DNA of 64,000 bases from Chitinophaga japonensis (GTDB taxonomy: Bacteria; Bacteroidota; Bacteroidia; Chitinophagales; Chitinophagaceae). Positions 15,185 to 24,692 of the stretch are shown in pieces. The position numbers were made by a program, and so were the translations under genes. The stretch covers positions 124,001 through 188,000 of the forward strand of contig NZ_VLLG01000004.1 of assembly GCF_007830125.1 (NCBI RefSeq), given 5' to 3'. How positions within the stretch are numbered: the stretch's first letter is position 1; each line of letters starts with the position of its first letter. A model generated the notes under the pieces. That model saw nothing but the letters and a program-made list of their open reading frames with translations. It did not search any database and was not told the origin of the DNA.

Positions 15185-16510
15185 CTATGTTTTTAATAAA
15201 GCCGTGAAAATTATATTCTTCACACGGGTTTCATTGTCTGAATCACCTTCCTCACTGGTGTAGTTTTGAACCCATTGGGCATTGCTGGAATCAACTCTCC
15301 ATCCGTTCTTTGCCGTCCCAAACTGCCCATATGTTTGAAAGTTTGTTCCCGGTTCAGCATGGGTGCCTTCAATATGCTTGTGCTTTTTCATGGCATCTGC
15401 CTGATATCCACCGTTATTGTTGAAGGTTCGCCCATCCAGATCAAGACCACGCCCAGCATCATTGAAGCGGGGGTGAACACCCCTAAGATCAGGCAAGCGG
15501 AAAGTCAGCCCGTTGCTTTCTCCGGTGGAAAAGCAGCCCTTATATGCCATAGGGTCGCTATTCCACTGATCGTCTGAAATTAGGCTGGCACCCGTAGTTT
15601 GGGCGTATTCCCACAGCCGTGGGAATGAATCTTTATTGACGAGCTGTCCCTGCGCTATTATGGTATTCAAAGTGTTCGAGTAGCCCATCACAACATGCCC
15701 GACATCCAGGAAGTTGCCATAGGCATTGATTACATACCATCCGTCGGTACTGCTCATTACCCAAAGCACCTCACCTCGTCCCATATATACCTTTGTCTGC
15801 CCACTGTTACGGAAATAGATGTTCTGGCCGCCCTGGGTGGTAATAGTTGACTGATAGCTGTTATTGACCATCGTTTCAATAGGGATGATCGTATTCTCCG
15901 GGATAGCCGTTACGTCCGGAAGGGTAAGCGTGATCTTGGTAGTCGCACCGGCGATGTTGATCAACTTATTGAGGTCATCTGCCACCAGGGTAGTGTTCAG
16001 CGTTACCGTCTTGATGCCGGTGATCAGTGATACTCCGGAACCAGGATTAGGGAACTCTTGGTTCCCGCCTTCCAATTCGTAGATATGAGCAAAAAACAGG
16101 TCCCCTTCATAGAACTGATCCCCTTCTTTTGCCAGCTCAAAACCGCCTGTAGATAGTACATTGAATTCATCTGTAGCCAGCCGGCCGGGGCCCCTCCGGG
16201 TAAGGGAGTATGTGTATCCTGCCAGAGCGGGGATATCAATCCTGTTTTGACCTACCAATTCAGGAGGGATGTGGATTTCCATGTCAGCTCCGGAAAGAAC
16301 CGGTGTCTCCGGAATGGCATCTCCGTTGATCTTCGCCCTGAGCTGGCTGACCGTCATGTGCTTGGTCTTATTGTCAGACTGATCCCAGCCGGCGATCTCG
16401 TCATCATCCGCTATGTCTGTAAATGCCGGTAACTCTGGTACTCTGGCCGTAGGCAATTCAATATCCACTGACTGCCCTGTATCTACTATCGTTCCTTGTA
16501 CTATTGCCAT
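15185..16510 (-). CDS. Tail collar-domain fibre protein
   Basis: 441 residues. The N-terminal 90 residues resemble baseplate-attachment regions (TDIADDDEIAGWDQSDNKT). The middle is beta-rich. The C-terminus carries a phage tail-collar domain: VNKDSFPRLWEYAQTTG followed by FRLPDLRGVHPRFNDAGRG, and ends with a KHKH metal-binding-like motif and NETRVKNI. It is likely a receptor-facing fibre. The start is preceded by two tandem copies of the TTGTTAACCCA leader element. Confidence 0.82.
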   Translation of the reverse strand: MAIVQGTIVDTGQSVDIELPTARVPELPAFTDIADDDEIAGWDQSDNKTKHMTVSQLRAKINGDAIPETPVLSGADMEIHIPPELVGQNRIDIPALAGYTYSLTRRGPGRLATDEFNVLSTGGFELAKEGDQFYEGDLFFAHIYELEGGNQEFPNPGSGVSLITGIKTVTLNTTLVADDLNKLINIAGATTKITLTLPDVTAIPENTIIPIETMVNNSYQSTITTQGGQNIYFRNSGQTKVYMGRGEVLWVMSSTDGWYVINAYGNFLDVGHVVMGYSNTLNTIIAQGQLVNKDSFPRLWEYAQTTGASLISDDQWNSDPMAYKGCFSTGESNGLTFRLPDLRGVHPRFNDAGRGLDLDGRTFNNNGGYQADAMKKHKHIEGTHAEPGTNFQTYGQFGTAKNGWRVDSSNAQWVQNYTSEEGDSDNETRVKNIIFTALLKT

Positions 16511-16536
16511 GGGTTAACAAAAAGTGGGTTAACAAA
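16510..16536 (-). repeat. Paired TTTGTTAACCCA leader element, copy 1
   Basis: TGGGTTAACAAA occurs twice on the plus strand (16510-16521 and 16525-16536), 15 bp apart, filling the gap between the baseplate and collar-fibre genes. The element closest to the gene overlaps its ATG. The same paired element precedes the genes starting at 23789, 27724 and 30805. Confidence 0.75.
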
Positions 16537-18075
16537 TTATATTTTCTTATAAACCTTGCCGCTCCCGTCTACATATAGCGGGAACATACCCGCAGTGTCG
16601 TTTACCCCGGGAATGTCCGCCATGATCACATTGCCAACAAAGTTGTTTTCGCTGCTCCTGTTATTCATTCGCTCGTTTATCGCTGCAATATCCCTTGAAT
16701 TGCTCCCGATGCCGTTATACCAGTCCTGGGGGGGACTGCTGGCCACCGCATCCGCCAATGTCAGCTGGTAGTTATACTCGTCTTCAAACGACCGGACGGT
16801 ATTGGTTACCCGAATCCGCTTATTGATCCCCAAGCTGCCGTCCGTTATCCAGATCAGGTCCCCGATATCAATAGTGTACCCCTTTTTACGGAAGTATGCC
16901 GGGTCCACGGTCACGGACAGCTCTTCCTGGGGCTCACTCACTACATTCAGCAGGTTCTGGGCCGCCGTCTTCAGGTCCGCCTCTGCTTTCGTAATATACG
17001 TTTCCGGCATAATGATATCCACCAGCACATATTCGTCACCGATTGCTGGCCGGAGTAGGGTTGATGGTACATCGAGCGATTTTTCATCCTTGTTTTTGTT
17101 TATCCTGAAGGTCTTTGTTGAGTTGTTATAGCTGGCGATGTCGAATGTGTACCCGGAGAGCTGCCCAGTGTTGAATGTTACCTTTGCACTCACTCCGGGC
17201 AGCAGCTGCCCATTCACATCAAAGTCCATGCTGGTGTCGGTAAAGATGAACGGATCTCCCGCGTTCACTGATGTAACCTTACCAGTCCGATGCGGATAGA
17301 TGTCATCGAATATCTGGGTTTGCTCAATGATCCCATACTGGACAGTGTTCTTCTCCAGATACAACAGGCCGTCAGTCATCCGCAAGCGGGTAGCATACCC
17401 CCGGTAATCCGGCGGCAGGTTCTTATCAGAGCCGAATGCATACAGCCGCGTTATCACTGCGCTGTCGCTGAAGGTCTGCCGGTCAATCTGGTACAGGCCC
17501 TTCCTTTTACCCACCTGCAGGGTAATACCTCTGTCCACCTGCCGCTTGTCCAGGTGTATTTTCTTCCCTTGGATGAAATATTCTGTGCCAAACTGCTCGG
17601 CAATCCTGCCCAGCACCGAAAGGCAGCTTTCTGAATTGAACGTCATGTTCTGGTAGGGGCCACCGATAACGGCGCCCTTGGTCCAGCCTGCACCCACCCG
17701 GTTGGCGTTCTTTATCAGCAGATCTATGAAGGTATCCGGATTGCCCATTAGGGAAAACACCCCTTCGGCCAGCTCGTTGTTGGCGTCGTAGAACATAAAC
17801 TGCACTTTGGCCAGGTCGAAATATTCCGACTGCATGGTCAAAGTGTACTCATAAAAACGGCTGGAATTCTTTTTAACAACTGGCAGCTTATTGATAAAGT
17901 AGTTTTCTCCATACACTGTACACCAGTCCCCAATCTGGAAGGGGACCAGCTTGCTCAGGTCAAACTGCAGGGTTATTATGTTATCACCCATAATACCTTT
18001 TGTCTGATTGCTGCTGCTATCAGGCTTGATGCTAATGAGCACATCACTACCGCGTTTTATGTCAATGCTGATCAT
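16537..18075 (-). CDS. Tail tip / baseplate hub protein (Tal-like)
   Basis: 512 residues, beta-rich, in the slot expected for the siphovirus tail-associated hub between distal tail and fibre genes. Features include the hub-domain-like start (LQFDLSKLVPFQIGDWCTVYGENYF, here split by short turns), a central YFIQGKKIHLDKRQVDRG region and a C-terminal SSPPQDWYNGIGSNSRDIAAIN connector helix ending in a fibre-type segment. It would cap the tail tube and attach fibres. It overlaps the Dit-like gene by 4 bp. Confidence 0.75.
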   Translation of the reverse strand: MISIDIKRGSDVLISIKPDSSSNQTKGIMGDNIITLQFDLSKLVPFQIGDWCTVYGENYFINKLPVVKKNSSRFYEYTLTMQSEYFDLAKVQFMFYDANNELAEGVFSLMGNPDTFIDLLIKNANRVGAGWTKGAVIGGPYQNMTFNSESCLSVLGRIAEQFGTEYFIQGKKIHLDKRQVDRGITLQVGKRKGLYQIDRQTFSDSAVITRLYAFGSDKNLPPDYRGYATRLRMTDGLLYLEKNTVQYGIIEQTQIFDDIYPHRTGKVTSVNAGDPFIFTDTSMDFDVNGQLLPGVSAKVTFNTGQLSGYTFDIASYNNSTKTFRINKNKDEKSLDVPSTLLRPAIGDEYVLVDIIMPETYITKAEADLKTAAQNLLNVVSEPQEELSVTVDPAYFRKKGYTIDIGDLIWITDGSLGINKRIRVTNTVRSFEDEYNYQLTLADAVASSPPQDWYNGIGSNSRDIAAINERMNNRSSENNFVGNVIMADIPGVNDTAGMFPLYVDGSGKVYKKI

Positions 18076-18563
18076 GTGATAATAAACCGGTTCATTTCGT
18101 CAATTACATATACATTGCTGGAATCTATCTGTGGTTCCGCTTCCACCAGTGTTACCTGGAACTGCGCTGCTATCTTCCCCGCATTAGGCCCTTTCTTGAT
18201 CCTGGTGTACCTGGTGAAGCTTGGGAACTCTTTGTAGTATACATAGAACGACTTTGACAGCTCTGACACCTCCAGCCGGCGCAGGTCCGGCTTTATCAGC
18301 ATAGCAAAGAAGGAATTGTACTTATTCCAAAAGTCCACTTCCGAATCAGCCAGCAGGTTACATTGCAGGGTGACCTCCCGGGATTGCAGGTACACCCGGG
18401 ACAGGTCTATGTCAATACCGTTTTCATCCTCCCAATCATGGCTGATGCTGTCCTTCCTGGCCGGTGGCTTCAGGAGGTCATCACTGCCAGCACTGATGGT
18501 AATCCCGTACACCAGCCAGAGATCAGCGCCATCCATGTAATATTGTCCGGTAGGGTATGCCAT
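18072..18563 (-). CDS. Distal tail protein (Dit-like)
   Basis: 163 residues in the slot between tape measure and hub. The sequence alternates short strands with a loop SRVYLQSREVTLQCNLLADSE typical of the Dit beta-sandwich, and shows FYVYYKEFPSFTRYTRI near the end. Its assignment depends largely on gene order, which is conserved in siphoviruses. It is coupled by a 4-bp overlap to the hub gene and a 1-bp overlap to the tape measure. Confidence 0.65.
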   Translation of the reverse strand: MAYPTGQYYMDGADLWLVYGITISAGSDDLLKPPARKDSISHDWEDENGIDIDLSRVYLQSREVTLQCNLLADSEVDFWNKYNSFFAMLIKPDLRRLEVSELSKSFYVYYKEFPSFTRYTRIKKGPNAGKIAAQFQVTLVEAEPQIDSSNVYVIDEMNRFIIT

Positions 18564-21500
18564 TATTTGATAATTTTTATTCCTACAGTTTCAATTTTCC
18601 GCAGCCGGGCGTCTATGCTGGACAGGTTGGCCGTATCCAGTTTTATCTGGTTCAATACGCTGAGGTTCTGCGTGGCTATCTGTAGCTGCTGTATAGCTGT
18701 CATACGCAGGCCGCCGAACTGCCCCGCCAATAGGTCCGCCTGCTGCTCGGTAATGCCCTTGATTGCCCCCTGCAGCGTGTTTTGTTCGTTACTGCCTGCT
18801 GACAGGTTCAGATCAGTAATATCCTGTAGCTGTTCAAACTGTTGGGCCGCCTGTTCTATGATCTGGTTGTACCTGTCCTGCAGGTCCGCGATCTCGCCTG
18901 ATGTCAGTTGATTGTCCGATTGCGCTGCATCGGCGAATTGCTTGTAAAATTCCTGCAGGGGGGCTTCCAGGTACTGGTATTTAAGTGCATTCAGGGCCGC
19001 ATTCCGCATGAGGTCCTCGAAGTTGTCGGCGAAGTCTTGAGCGGCCAGTTCTCCGTTGGTGAAACCCTGCACAATTGAATCGGTAATGCTTTCGGCGGTA
19101 GTACCAGTGAATATTTCCCGGGCCTGCTGCTCCAGGGAATCCAGTTGGGCCTGTATATTCTGTCCTTCCTCCTGTAGCTTTTGCAGTTCTTCAAACAGCG
19201 CTTTGGCCCGGCCGTCCAGTTGGCCCTTTGAATACAGAGCTTCAATCTGCTCGAAGGTCATACCCAGCAAGGACTGGTATTGATTAACGGCGTGGCTCTT
19301 TTTCCAGAGGCCCAGGAAGCCCCCGTACTTCTCCACGGTTTGGCCAGTAATGAAGCTCTCGCCCTGCAAGGCAGCCAACACGCGCTCCTGATCTGCCTGG
19401 TTCTGCTGCTGGTTTACTGCAAGGGCTTCCTGCTGGGCTTTCAGCGCCTGCAAGGTTAGTTCTACTTCCTGGGCTTTGATCAGGTTACGTTCGCGCAGTA
19501 ACTCGTTTATCCGGTATTCCCCCAGCTCCTGGGCTACCTGGAAGGCGTATATAGCTTCGTATGTTTTCTGCAGGGATTCCCGGACTTTCTTGCCACCCTT
19601 CAGGACCGCGGCTACAGCTCCTACTACGGCACCCACGGCCGCGCCTACGACAGCTCCTACGCCGCCAAATACCGCACCAATTGCAGCACCCGCGCCAGCC
19701 AATCCTCCGATAGAAGAAGCCGCATTGCCGCCTTGACCTGCATCAAATTTTCCCGTAGACACTTTCCCTACAATACTTCCAACCTGGGCCAGTTGACCTA
19801 CCTGCGTTAACAGGTCAGCCATTGTTTCCAGTGTGTCAGCCAAGCTATCATTTACTCCGGCTAGGTCAGATGCAAGACTCCTAAATGCATTACTTGCTTC
19901 ATATAATGTTTTGGGTAATTCTTGCAATAGCTGCACAAGATGAGCATCTTCAGTTCTATTCAACTCTCCATTCACTCCAGCAATCTCTTTCCGCAACTGG
20001 TCTATTTGTTCATTCAGTTCTTTGGTGTCTCCCAACCCGGTTGCAGCGAACTTTTCCAGTACATTCAGCATATCTTGCAACGCCTTCTTATTACGCTTTA
20101 AGATACGCTCCTGCGCCTCATATCGCTGGTTGGTGGTGGCCAGCGGGTCATCAACAATACGTTGATCCTGGATATTCTTAGTGTCTGTTTGAGACTTTAT
20201 AAAGTTCAGTTGTTCATCTACCGACCTGCGGGCATATTCCTTATCCAGGTCCAGTGCTTCCTTCCGTGCTTTGGCTTTTATTTCTGCTATTTTGTCCTGC
20301 AGGGCCTGCTGGCTGGAAACATCGTTCGCGTACTGCTGTTTTGTGGCGTTGATATCAAGTTCCAGTTGTTGGGCAATGGCCTGTTTGCGTAGCTCCAGTT
20401 CTGCTTGGGAATCCGGCTGTACAGTGGTGAGTTTTATATTAACCTTTGACAGCTCAGAGTTCAGTTTATTCTCTATATCCTTAGCGGCGGCCTTAGCGGT
20501 GGCATCATCCAAGATGATCTGACCGGCCCGCTGAATCCGTAATATCAATCCTTCACCAGCATTCAATGCCCGGGCCTGTTTGATCAGCTTATCTATGTCA
20601 TTCTGAATCTTGGCAACAGATCCATCTTCTTTTCCTTCGGTTACACCCGTGGCCTTCGCCTCCAATGCCAGTACTTGGTCCAACAGCGTTTTCAGTTTGT
20701 TGGTTTCCTTTTGGGCCTCTTTCGCTGATTTCTTATAGTTTCCGTATGGGTCCAGCTCTTTTGCCCGCTTATCGGCCGCCAGGAGGTCTTTTGCGAGCTG
20801 TGCGCGCTCCTTGTCCACCTCTGACCCCTTATAGGCCTCTTCAATGTCCTCCCTGATAGATTTCAGCTCGTCCAGGCTTTTTGCCTGCGCGATCAATTGA
20901 GCGTTGGTCAGCTTCACTGCATCAGCAGTGGTGGTTTCTGCCTTTACCTGAGCGGCGCCGAGCTCATTGGTTATTTTCTCCTGCTCCCGCAGCTTCTTTG
21001 TGTTTTCGTCTATCAGGAACTGATAAGATTTTATAGCGGACCTAGCGCGGTCGCTGCGGGAGAACAACCCCGAATCAGATAGGTTTTTCTCTTCCTCCCG
21101 TATTTGCTTCCGGATTTCAGCTATTCTGTCACGCAGTTCCTGTTCCCTCTTCAGTGAAGCCGTTACAGCAGCCTCACTGGCTTCCAGTTTCATTTTAGTG
21201 CGCAGAGCTTCGATGTAAGCGTTTACGTTCTCTGTGAGCCGTTCTTGTGATACTGCCTTTGCGTCTATACCGGAAACTATTTTAGGGTCAATTTCAGCCA
21301 GCTTCTTATAGGCTGCCAGCCGTTCCCCCTCAGTAGTGTTGGCATCTTTCAATATGTCCAGGTAGGGCCGCATTTTCGCCCGCTGGTCGTCAATGGAATC
21401 CGTTACCTTTTTATTGGCATCCGCCAGTAACTGCTCTTTGGATGCGACATCAACGCCGGTGCGGCCGTATATGATCAGAGCCGCTGTCAGGCCGGCCAAT

Positions 21501-22576
21501 ACCGTAGCAATCGCCACATAAGGGTTGGACAGCATGGTGGCGTTCAGCAGCTTTTGTGCCTTCTCCGTGATCACCAGGGCCTGGTAGTGCAGGTACTCGG
21601 CAACCGTCAGGGAACTTACACCGGCAGTCTGGAGGGCCAACTGCACAGCCCGAATACGCTCCAGGGTGTTTACAATGATAATAGCAGCCTTGTAGGCGCC
21701 GTAAGCAGTGATCAATATCTCGATGATGTTGATCACATCCTGGTAGTGCTCAACAATGGTGGTGAGCGTTTCTATTGTGGTGCTGGCAATACCCTGGGTA
21801 CTCTTGCCAAAGTCATTCAGCATTAGAGTGAAGGCATCTTCCAGGTTGCTGATCTGCCCGGTGAGGGTTTTTGACTGTTCTTCCATCAGGTTGAAGAACA
21901 TGCCCCCTTCTCCGGTCATGGATTGAAATGCTTTCTGTATTTCAGGGAAACCTACCTTGCCGGCAGCAACCAGGTCGTTCACCTTATCGGCAGTTACGCC
22001 GAACTGCTTAGCTAGTTCCTGAATAATCGGGATACCGCGGCTGGTGAATTGCCGGATATCTATGTTGTAGGCGCGCCCCTGGGTCCGTAGCGTGCCATAT
22101 AAGTAAACAATGTCATTCAGCGGGGCACTCACACCAGCGGCGATATTACCCAGCGTCCGTAAGGTGCCTATTATTTCCTCCGCCTGGAAACCATAGGCCA
22201 GCAGTTGCTTGGTGCCCTGTGCGGCATCTTGCAGGCCGAACGGGGTCTTTGCGGCCAGTTCTGCAACCTGGGCCAGTAGTTTATCTGCCCGGTCCTTGCT
22301 GCGCAGCATTGTGGAGAAAGCGACTTCCAACTGCTGGAACTCGCCTCTCACTCTCACTATTTGCTGGATGAAATTCTTTGCTGCGGACAAGCTGAGGTAT
22401 CCGCTTATGGCGGTTGCTGCCTTTCTTGCGACCCTTTCAATGGCTTCAGATTCTTGGTTGGCAGATTGGGTAAGGCGCCGCAGGTTTTTCTCCATGGATA
22501 GTATCATGGCCTGGAACTGGCTGCCGTCTATGATGGCGTCAAATTCAAGAGGGCCGCCGTTTACGTTCAAAGCCAT
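18563..22576 (-). CDS. Tail tape measure protein
   Basis: At 1337 residues it is by far the longest gene, as expected of the protein that sets tail length. The N-terminal 250 residues carry the tape-measure domain (QLEVAFSTMLRSKDRADKL, LAAKTPFGLQDAAQGTKQLL, GFQAEEIIGTLRTLGNIAAG). Hydrophobic segments follow near 265-370. Long coiled coils occupy roughly 390-930. A Gly/Ala-rich membrane-like stretch lies near 958-992, then more coiled coil. During DNA ejection it would enter the periplasm or inner membrane. It follows the tail chaperone pair directly. Confidence 0.93.
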   Translation of the reverse strand: MALNVNGGPLEFDAIIDGSQFQAMILSMEKNLRRLTQSANQESEAIERVARKAATAISGYLSLSAAKNFIQQIVRVRGEFQQLEVAFSTMLRSKDRADKLLAQVAELAAKTPFGLQDAAQGTKQLLAYGFQAEEIIGTLRTLGNIAAGVSAPLNDIVYLYGTLRTQGRAYNIDIRQFTSRGIPIIQELAKQFGVTADKVNDLVAAGKVGFPEIQKAFQSMTGEGGMFFNLMEEQSKTLTGQISNLEDAFTLMLNDFGKSTQGIASTTIETLTTIVEHYQDVINIIEILITAYGAYKAAIIIVNTLERIRAVQLALQTAGVSSLTVAEYLHYQALVITEKAQKLLNATMLSNPYVAIATVLAGLTAALIIYGRTGVDVASKEQLLADANKKVTDSIDDQRAKMRPYLDILKDANTTEGERLAAYKKLAEIDPKIVSGIDAKAVSQERLTENVNAYIEALRTKMKLEASEAAVTASLKREQELRDRIAEIRKQIREEEKNLSDSGLFSRSDRARSAIKSYQFLIDENTKKLREQEKITNELGAAQVKAETTTADAVKLTNAQLIAQAKSLDELKSIREDIEEAYKGSEVDKERAQLAKDLLAADKRAKELDPYGNYKKSAKEAQKETNKLKTLLDQVLALEAKATGVTEGKEDGSVAKIQNDIDKLIKQARALNAGEGLILRIQRAGQIILDDATAKAAAKDIENKLNSELSKVNIKLTTVQPDSQAELELRKQAIAQQLELDINATKQQYANDVSSQQALQDKIAEIKAKARKEALDLDKEYARRSVDEQLNFIKSQTDTKNIQDQRIVDDPLATTNQRYEAQERILKRNKKALQDMLNVLEKFAATGLGDTKELNEQIDQLRKEIAGVNGELNRTEDAHLVQLLQELPKTLYEASNAFRSLASDLAGVNDSLADTLETMADLLTQVGQLAQVGSIVGKVSTGKFDAGQGGNAASSIGGLAGAGAAIGAVFGGVGAVVGAAVGAVVGAVAAVLKGGKKVRESLQKTYEAIYAFQVAQELGEYRINELLRERNLIKAQEVELTLQALKAQQEALAVNQQQNQADQERVLAALQGESFITGQTVEKYGGFLGLWKKSHAVNQYQSLLGMTFEQIEALYSKGQLDGRAKALFEELQKLQEEGQNIQAQLDSLEQQAREIFTGTTAESITDSIVQGFTNGELAAQDFADNFEDLMRNAALNALKYQYLEAPLQEFYKQFADAAQSDNQLTSGEIADLQDRYNQIIEQAAQQFEQLQDITDLNLSAGSNEQNTLQGAIKGITEQQADLLAGQFGGLRMTAIQQLQIATQNLSVLNQIKLDTANLSSIDARLRKIETVGIKIIK

Positions 22577-22578
22577 TA

Positions 22579-22805
22579 CTATCTTGGTTTAAAATTGAAA
22601 AATTCTTCTACTTTTTCCTCATCTATCTTTATGGGCCAGGTGCCGCCTTTTTCCTTCCCATTTTCCTTGTCATTATCAAATGAAGGTGTAGTGGCGGACA
22701 ACATGAGGACGTTGCTCCAGCTCATACCCCACAAGACCTCGTTCCAGGAAAACCGGAAATACTTCACTATCCCGCCGATCAATCCCCAGAGGCTATTGTC
22801 CCCCC
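22579..22805 (-). CDS. Tail assembly chaperone, frameshift extension (gpT-like part)
   Basis: This frame codes for about 75 residues, reading through DNSLWGLIGGIVKYF, NEVLWGMSWSNVLMLSA and an acidic-lysine C-terminus KIDEEKVEEFFNF. It has no ATG at its front, only a TTG at 22782 that lies in the stop region of the upstream gene. It is open upstream as far as the GGGGGG run at 22805-22800. It sits between the chaperone gene and the tape measure, as gpT does in lambda, and is best read as the -1 extension of the 165-residue protein. Confidence 0.75.
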
Positions 22806-23276
22806 TGGATTCAGTAGGCTCACCCCTCTTATTGAGATGATAGTACTCATAAAATTTAGCAGGTCAAGCTGCCGGATCACTACCCCGGAAATGGTAAGCA
22901 GTTCGGAAGCTGTGAGGTTATCCCGTATGAACCGGACAAGGTTGCGCCCGGGGCCGGAAGGGCTATTTGTAATCGCCGCGGCCACTACTTCAGCCAGGAC
23001 ATCACCGTATTGCTCGTATGCCCGGTAGTTGCTCTCCAGTGCGGAAGCATCTTTCTTATACACATCCCCGTCAATCTGCAAGAGCAACTTTGATATGCGG
23101 ATCATATTGCCCAAAGTGGCGGGTCTGATCTGAAATGAACGTTTGGCAGGCAACAGCCCTACTTTCATTCCGATCTTCTCCCACCACTTTGGATGCAACA
23201 CATCAATCTCAACACTTACCGATTTTTCCAGGATAGTATCGGCCGCGGCCGACAATATGTTCTTTTCATCTGTCAT
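22779..23276 (-). CDS. Tail assembly chaperone (gpG-like)
   Basis: 165 residues, helical, acidic, with no signal. Position between major tail protein and tape measure matches lambda gpG. Such chaperones coat the tape measure and recruit tail-tube protein. The last codons read through PGGTIASGD then TGA. Before them, GGGGGG encodes Gly-Gly and offers a -1 slip into the downstream frame, yielding a longer gpGT product needed for tail assembly. Confidence 0.8.
   Translation of the reverse strand: MTDEKNILSAAADTILEKSVSVEIDVLHPKWWEKIGMKVGLLPAKRSFQIRPATLGNMIRISKLLLQIDGDVYKKDASALESNYRAYEQYGDVLAEVVAAAITNSPSGPGRNLVRFIRDNLTASELLTISGVVIRQLDLLNFMSTIISIRGVSLLNPGGTIASGD
22800..22805 (-). promoter_or_regulatory. 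Slippery G6 run for programmed -1 frameshift
   Basis: On the minus strand the zero frame reads CCA GGG GGG ACA. A tRNA-Gly on the second GGG can slip back one base onto GGG and continue as GAC AAT AGC, entering the gpT-like frame. The zero frame then ends at TGA 22779, 18 bases further on. All siphovirus gpG/gpGT pairs use such a slip. Confidence 0.7.
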
Positions 23277-23279
23277 ACC

Positions 23280-23789
23280 TTACGCCGGTTTCGTGTATTT
23301 GATCGGCGCGACGCCGTCTTTGTCCGGCAACAGGATAGTTATTGTGAGCTCCACCTGGAACAATGCCGTCTTACGGAAGTTGAACTGCTTGATAGCGCTG
23401 ATCCGGGCATGCGGGATATCTACGGTGCCGCCTTTTTTTGTGATCAGGCGTACAGATTGCTCGATGATGGGCGCCGTGCGGGGAGCTTCCCACACATTAT
23501 TACCGCTTGCATCGATGGATGCGGTGCCACCAAGTACACGCACAAGGGAAGCAGGCTCTACGTCGTACACGCTGAGCGCAACAGTGCTTTTACCTGGCGT
23601 TATTTCGCTGTAAAAGGGGTAGTCGTATTCTTCGACATTGAAGTCGGTGGTCGTCGGAGCCTCGTCTGATAAGATGGCCGTATCCGTTACGGTGGGGCCC
23701 AGTTCTGTAAGGCTGGTGCCCATACCGCCATCACCGGCGATATCTCCCATCAGGAATTGTTTCAGGCCTATTTCGGCTTTTGCTGCCAT
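23280..23789 (-). CDS. Major tail (tube) protein
   Basis: 169 residues, predominantly beta, starting AAKAEIGLKQFLMGDIAGDGG, with NVEEYDYPFYSEITPGKSTVAL and IDIPHARI-like strands, as in tail-tube proteins with the Hcp-like fold. It polymerises into the rigid-less siphovirus tail tube through which DNA passes. It is preceded by a pair of TTGTTAACC leader elements and followed after 3 bp by the tail chaperone, the canonical order. Confidence 0.8.
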   Translation of the reverse strand: MAAKAEIGLKQFLMGDIAGDGGMGTSLTELGPTVTDTAILSDEAPTTTDFNVEEYDYPFYSEITPGKSTVALSVYDVEPASLVRVLGGTASIDASGNNVWEAPRTAPIIEQSVRLITKKGGTVDIPHARISAIKQFNFRKTALFQVELTITILLPDKDGVAPIKYTKPA

Positions 23790-23816
23790 GGGTTAACAAT
23801 TAAAAGGTTAACAAAA
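23788..23816 (-). repeat. Paired TTGTTAACC leader element, copy 2
   Basis: ATGGGTTAACAAT at 23788-23800 and AGGTTAACAAAA at 23805-23816 on the plus strand precede the major tail protein. Spacing and placement match the copies at 16510, 27739 and 30805. Confidence 0.7.
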
Positions 23817-23820
23817 AGTT

Positions 23821-24237
23821 TTATACGTTGATTGCATAGAATTGCAACCGGATATTCACATAATGACTTTTGCTTTCTTCGTCTTCGAACAATGTCTGCT
23901 GCTGAACAGTGTAATTTATGTCCCCAGACTCCGGCCATTGGTCTGTCAACAGGTCAATGGCCGTGGTGGTCAGCTCTTTCAGTCTGGCGCTGTCCGGCTG
24001 TGTGAAGTCCTGCACTCCGCCTACAGTGATTACCAGATTTGGTACGTATATGTTTACATTCACAATCCCTTCCTGTAGCTGCAGGGCGCTGATAGGTAGC
24101 GTATTGATCACCACATCTTCCTTGGTACTGTTCAACGGCCGCTTTCCCTTCTTAATGATGCCGGTTATGGCAGTCTTAAGAGCGCTGGTGTTCAGCCGCT
24201 GGTATACAATATCTTCCTCGTGAAACGTTGTGATCAT
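23821..24237 (-). CDS. Tail terminator / head-tail completion protein
   Basis: 138 residues with a helix-strand-strand pattern: EDIVYQRLNTSALKTAITG, then VVINTLPISALQLQEGIVNVNIYVPN, LKELTTTAIDLLTD, and a final strand SKSHYVNIRLQFYAINV. This matches small tail-terminator proteins placed between the HK97 gp10-like protein and the tube protein. It overlaps the preceding gene by 4 bp. The family name is inferred from order and fold. Confidence 0.65.
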   Translation of the reverse strand: MITTFHEEDIVYQRLNTSALKTAITGIIKKGKRPLNSTKEDVVINTLPISALQLQEGIVNVNIYVPNLVITVGGVQDFTQPDSARLKELTTTAIDLLTDQWPESGDINYTVQQQTLFEDEESKSHYVNIRLQFYAINV

Positions 24238-24692
24238 CTTACGTTGTCTATTCGTTTTTTCAGGCCCTCAATAGCCACTCTTAGGTCTTCCTTCGCCTGA
24301 GTGCTGGAAGAGGATATAACATCATATCCCCTTGATTCCACAGCCGCGGCATAGTCCATACCAGCTACAACGATCAGTACATATCCTTTAGGGAATGCCT
24401 TTGCTGCATCTTTGGCAGACTGCTTGGCTTGGTTCAATCCATCCTTACCGCCAGATACCGAACGGAAGTTCTCTTTGACCTGGGCTCCATTCTTCAGAAT
24501 GACATACCCTATGGAACTGCGCAGGTTGCCGGTCCTGTCTGTGTAATTTCCGTTCTCACGGGCATTCTTAACGAACTTTTCACCGATGTACCGGAAGTTG
24601 GAAATGATGGCCTTATCCAGTTTGGCTACTCTGTCCGCCAGCACTTGCCGGATTTGCTCAGCGGTATACTTGGGCTTGACCTTTATAACCAT
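24234..24692 (-). CDS. HK97 gp10-like head-tail protein
   Basis: 152 residues. The hallmarks of the gp10-like family are visible: ENGNYTDRTGNLRSSIGYVI in the middle and a C-terminal region MDYAAAVESRGYDVISSS, where the 'TGxLRxSI...YA..VE.G' pattern is diagnostic. It joins the connector to the tail terminator. It overlaps the genes on both sides. Confidence 0.82.
   Translation of the reverse strand: MVIKVKPKYTAEQIRQVLADRVAKLDKAIISNFRYIGEKFVKNARENGNYTDRTGNLRSSIGYVILKNGAQVKENFRSVSGGKDGLNQAKQSAKDAAKAFPKGYVLIVVAGMDYAAAVESRGYDVISSSSTQAKEDLRVAIEGLKKRIDNVR

Noticed and set aside
22579..22782. The 67-codon frame as an independent gene starting at TTG
   Set aside because: The TTG lies over the chaperone stop codon and the frame is open further upstream to a slippery run, so a frameshift product is more likely.
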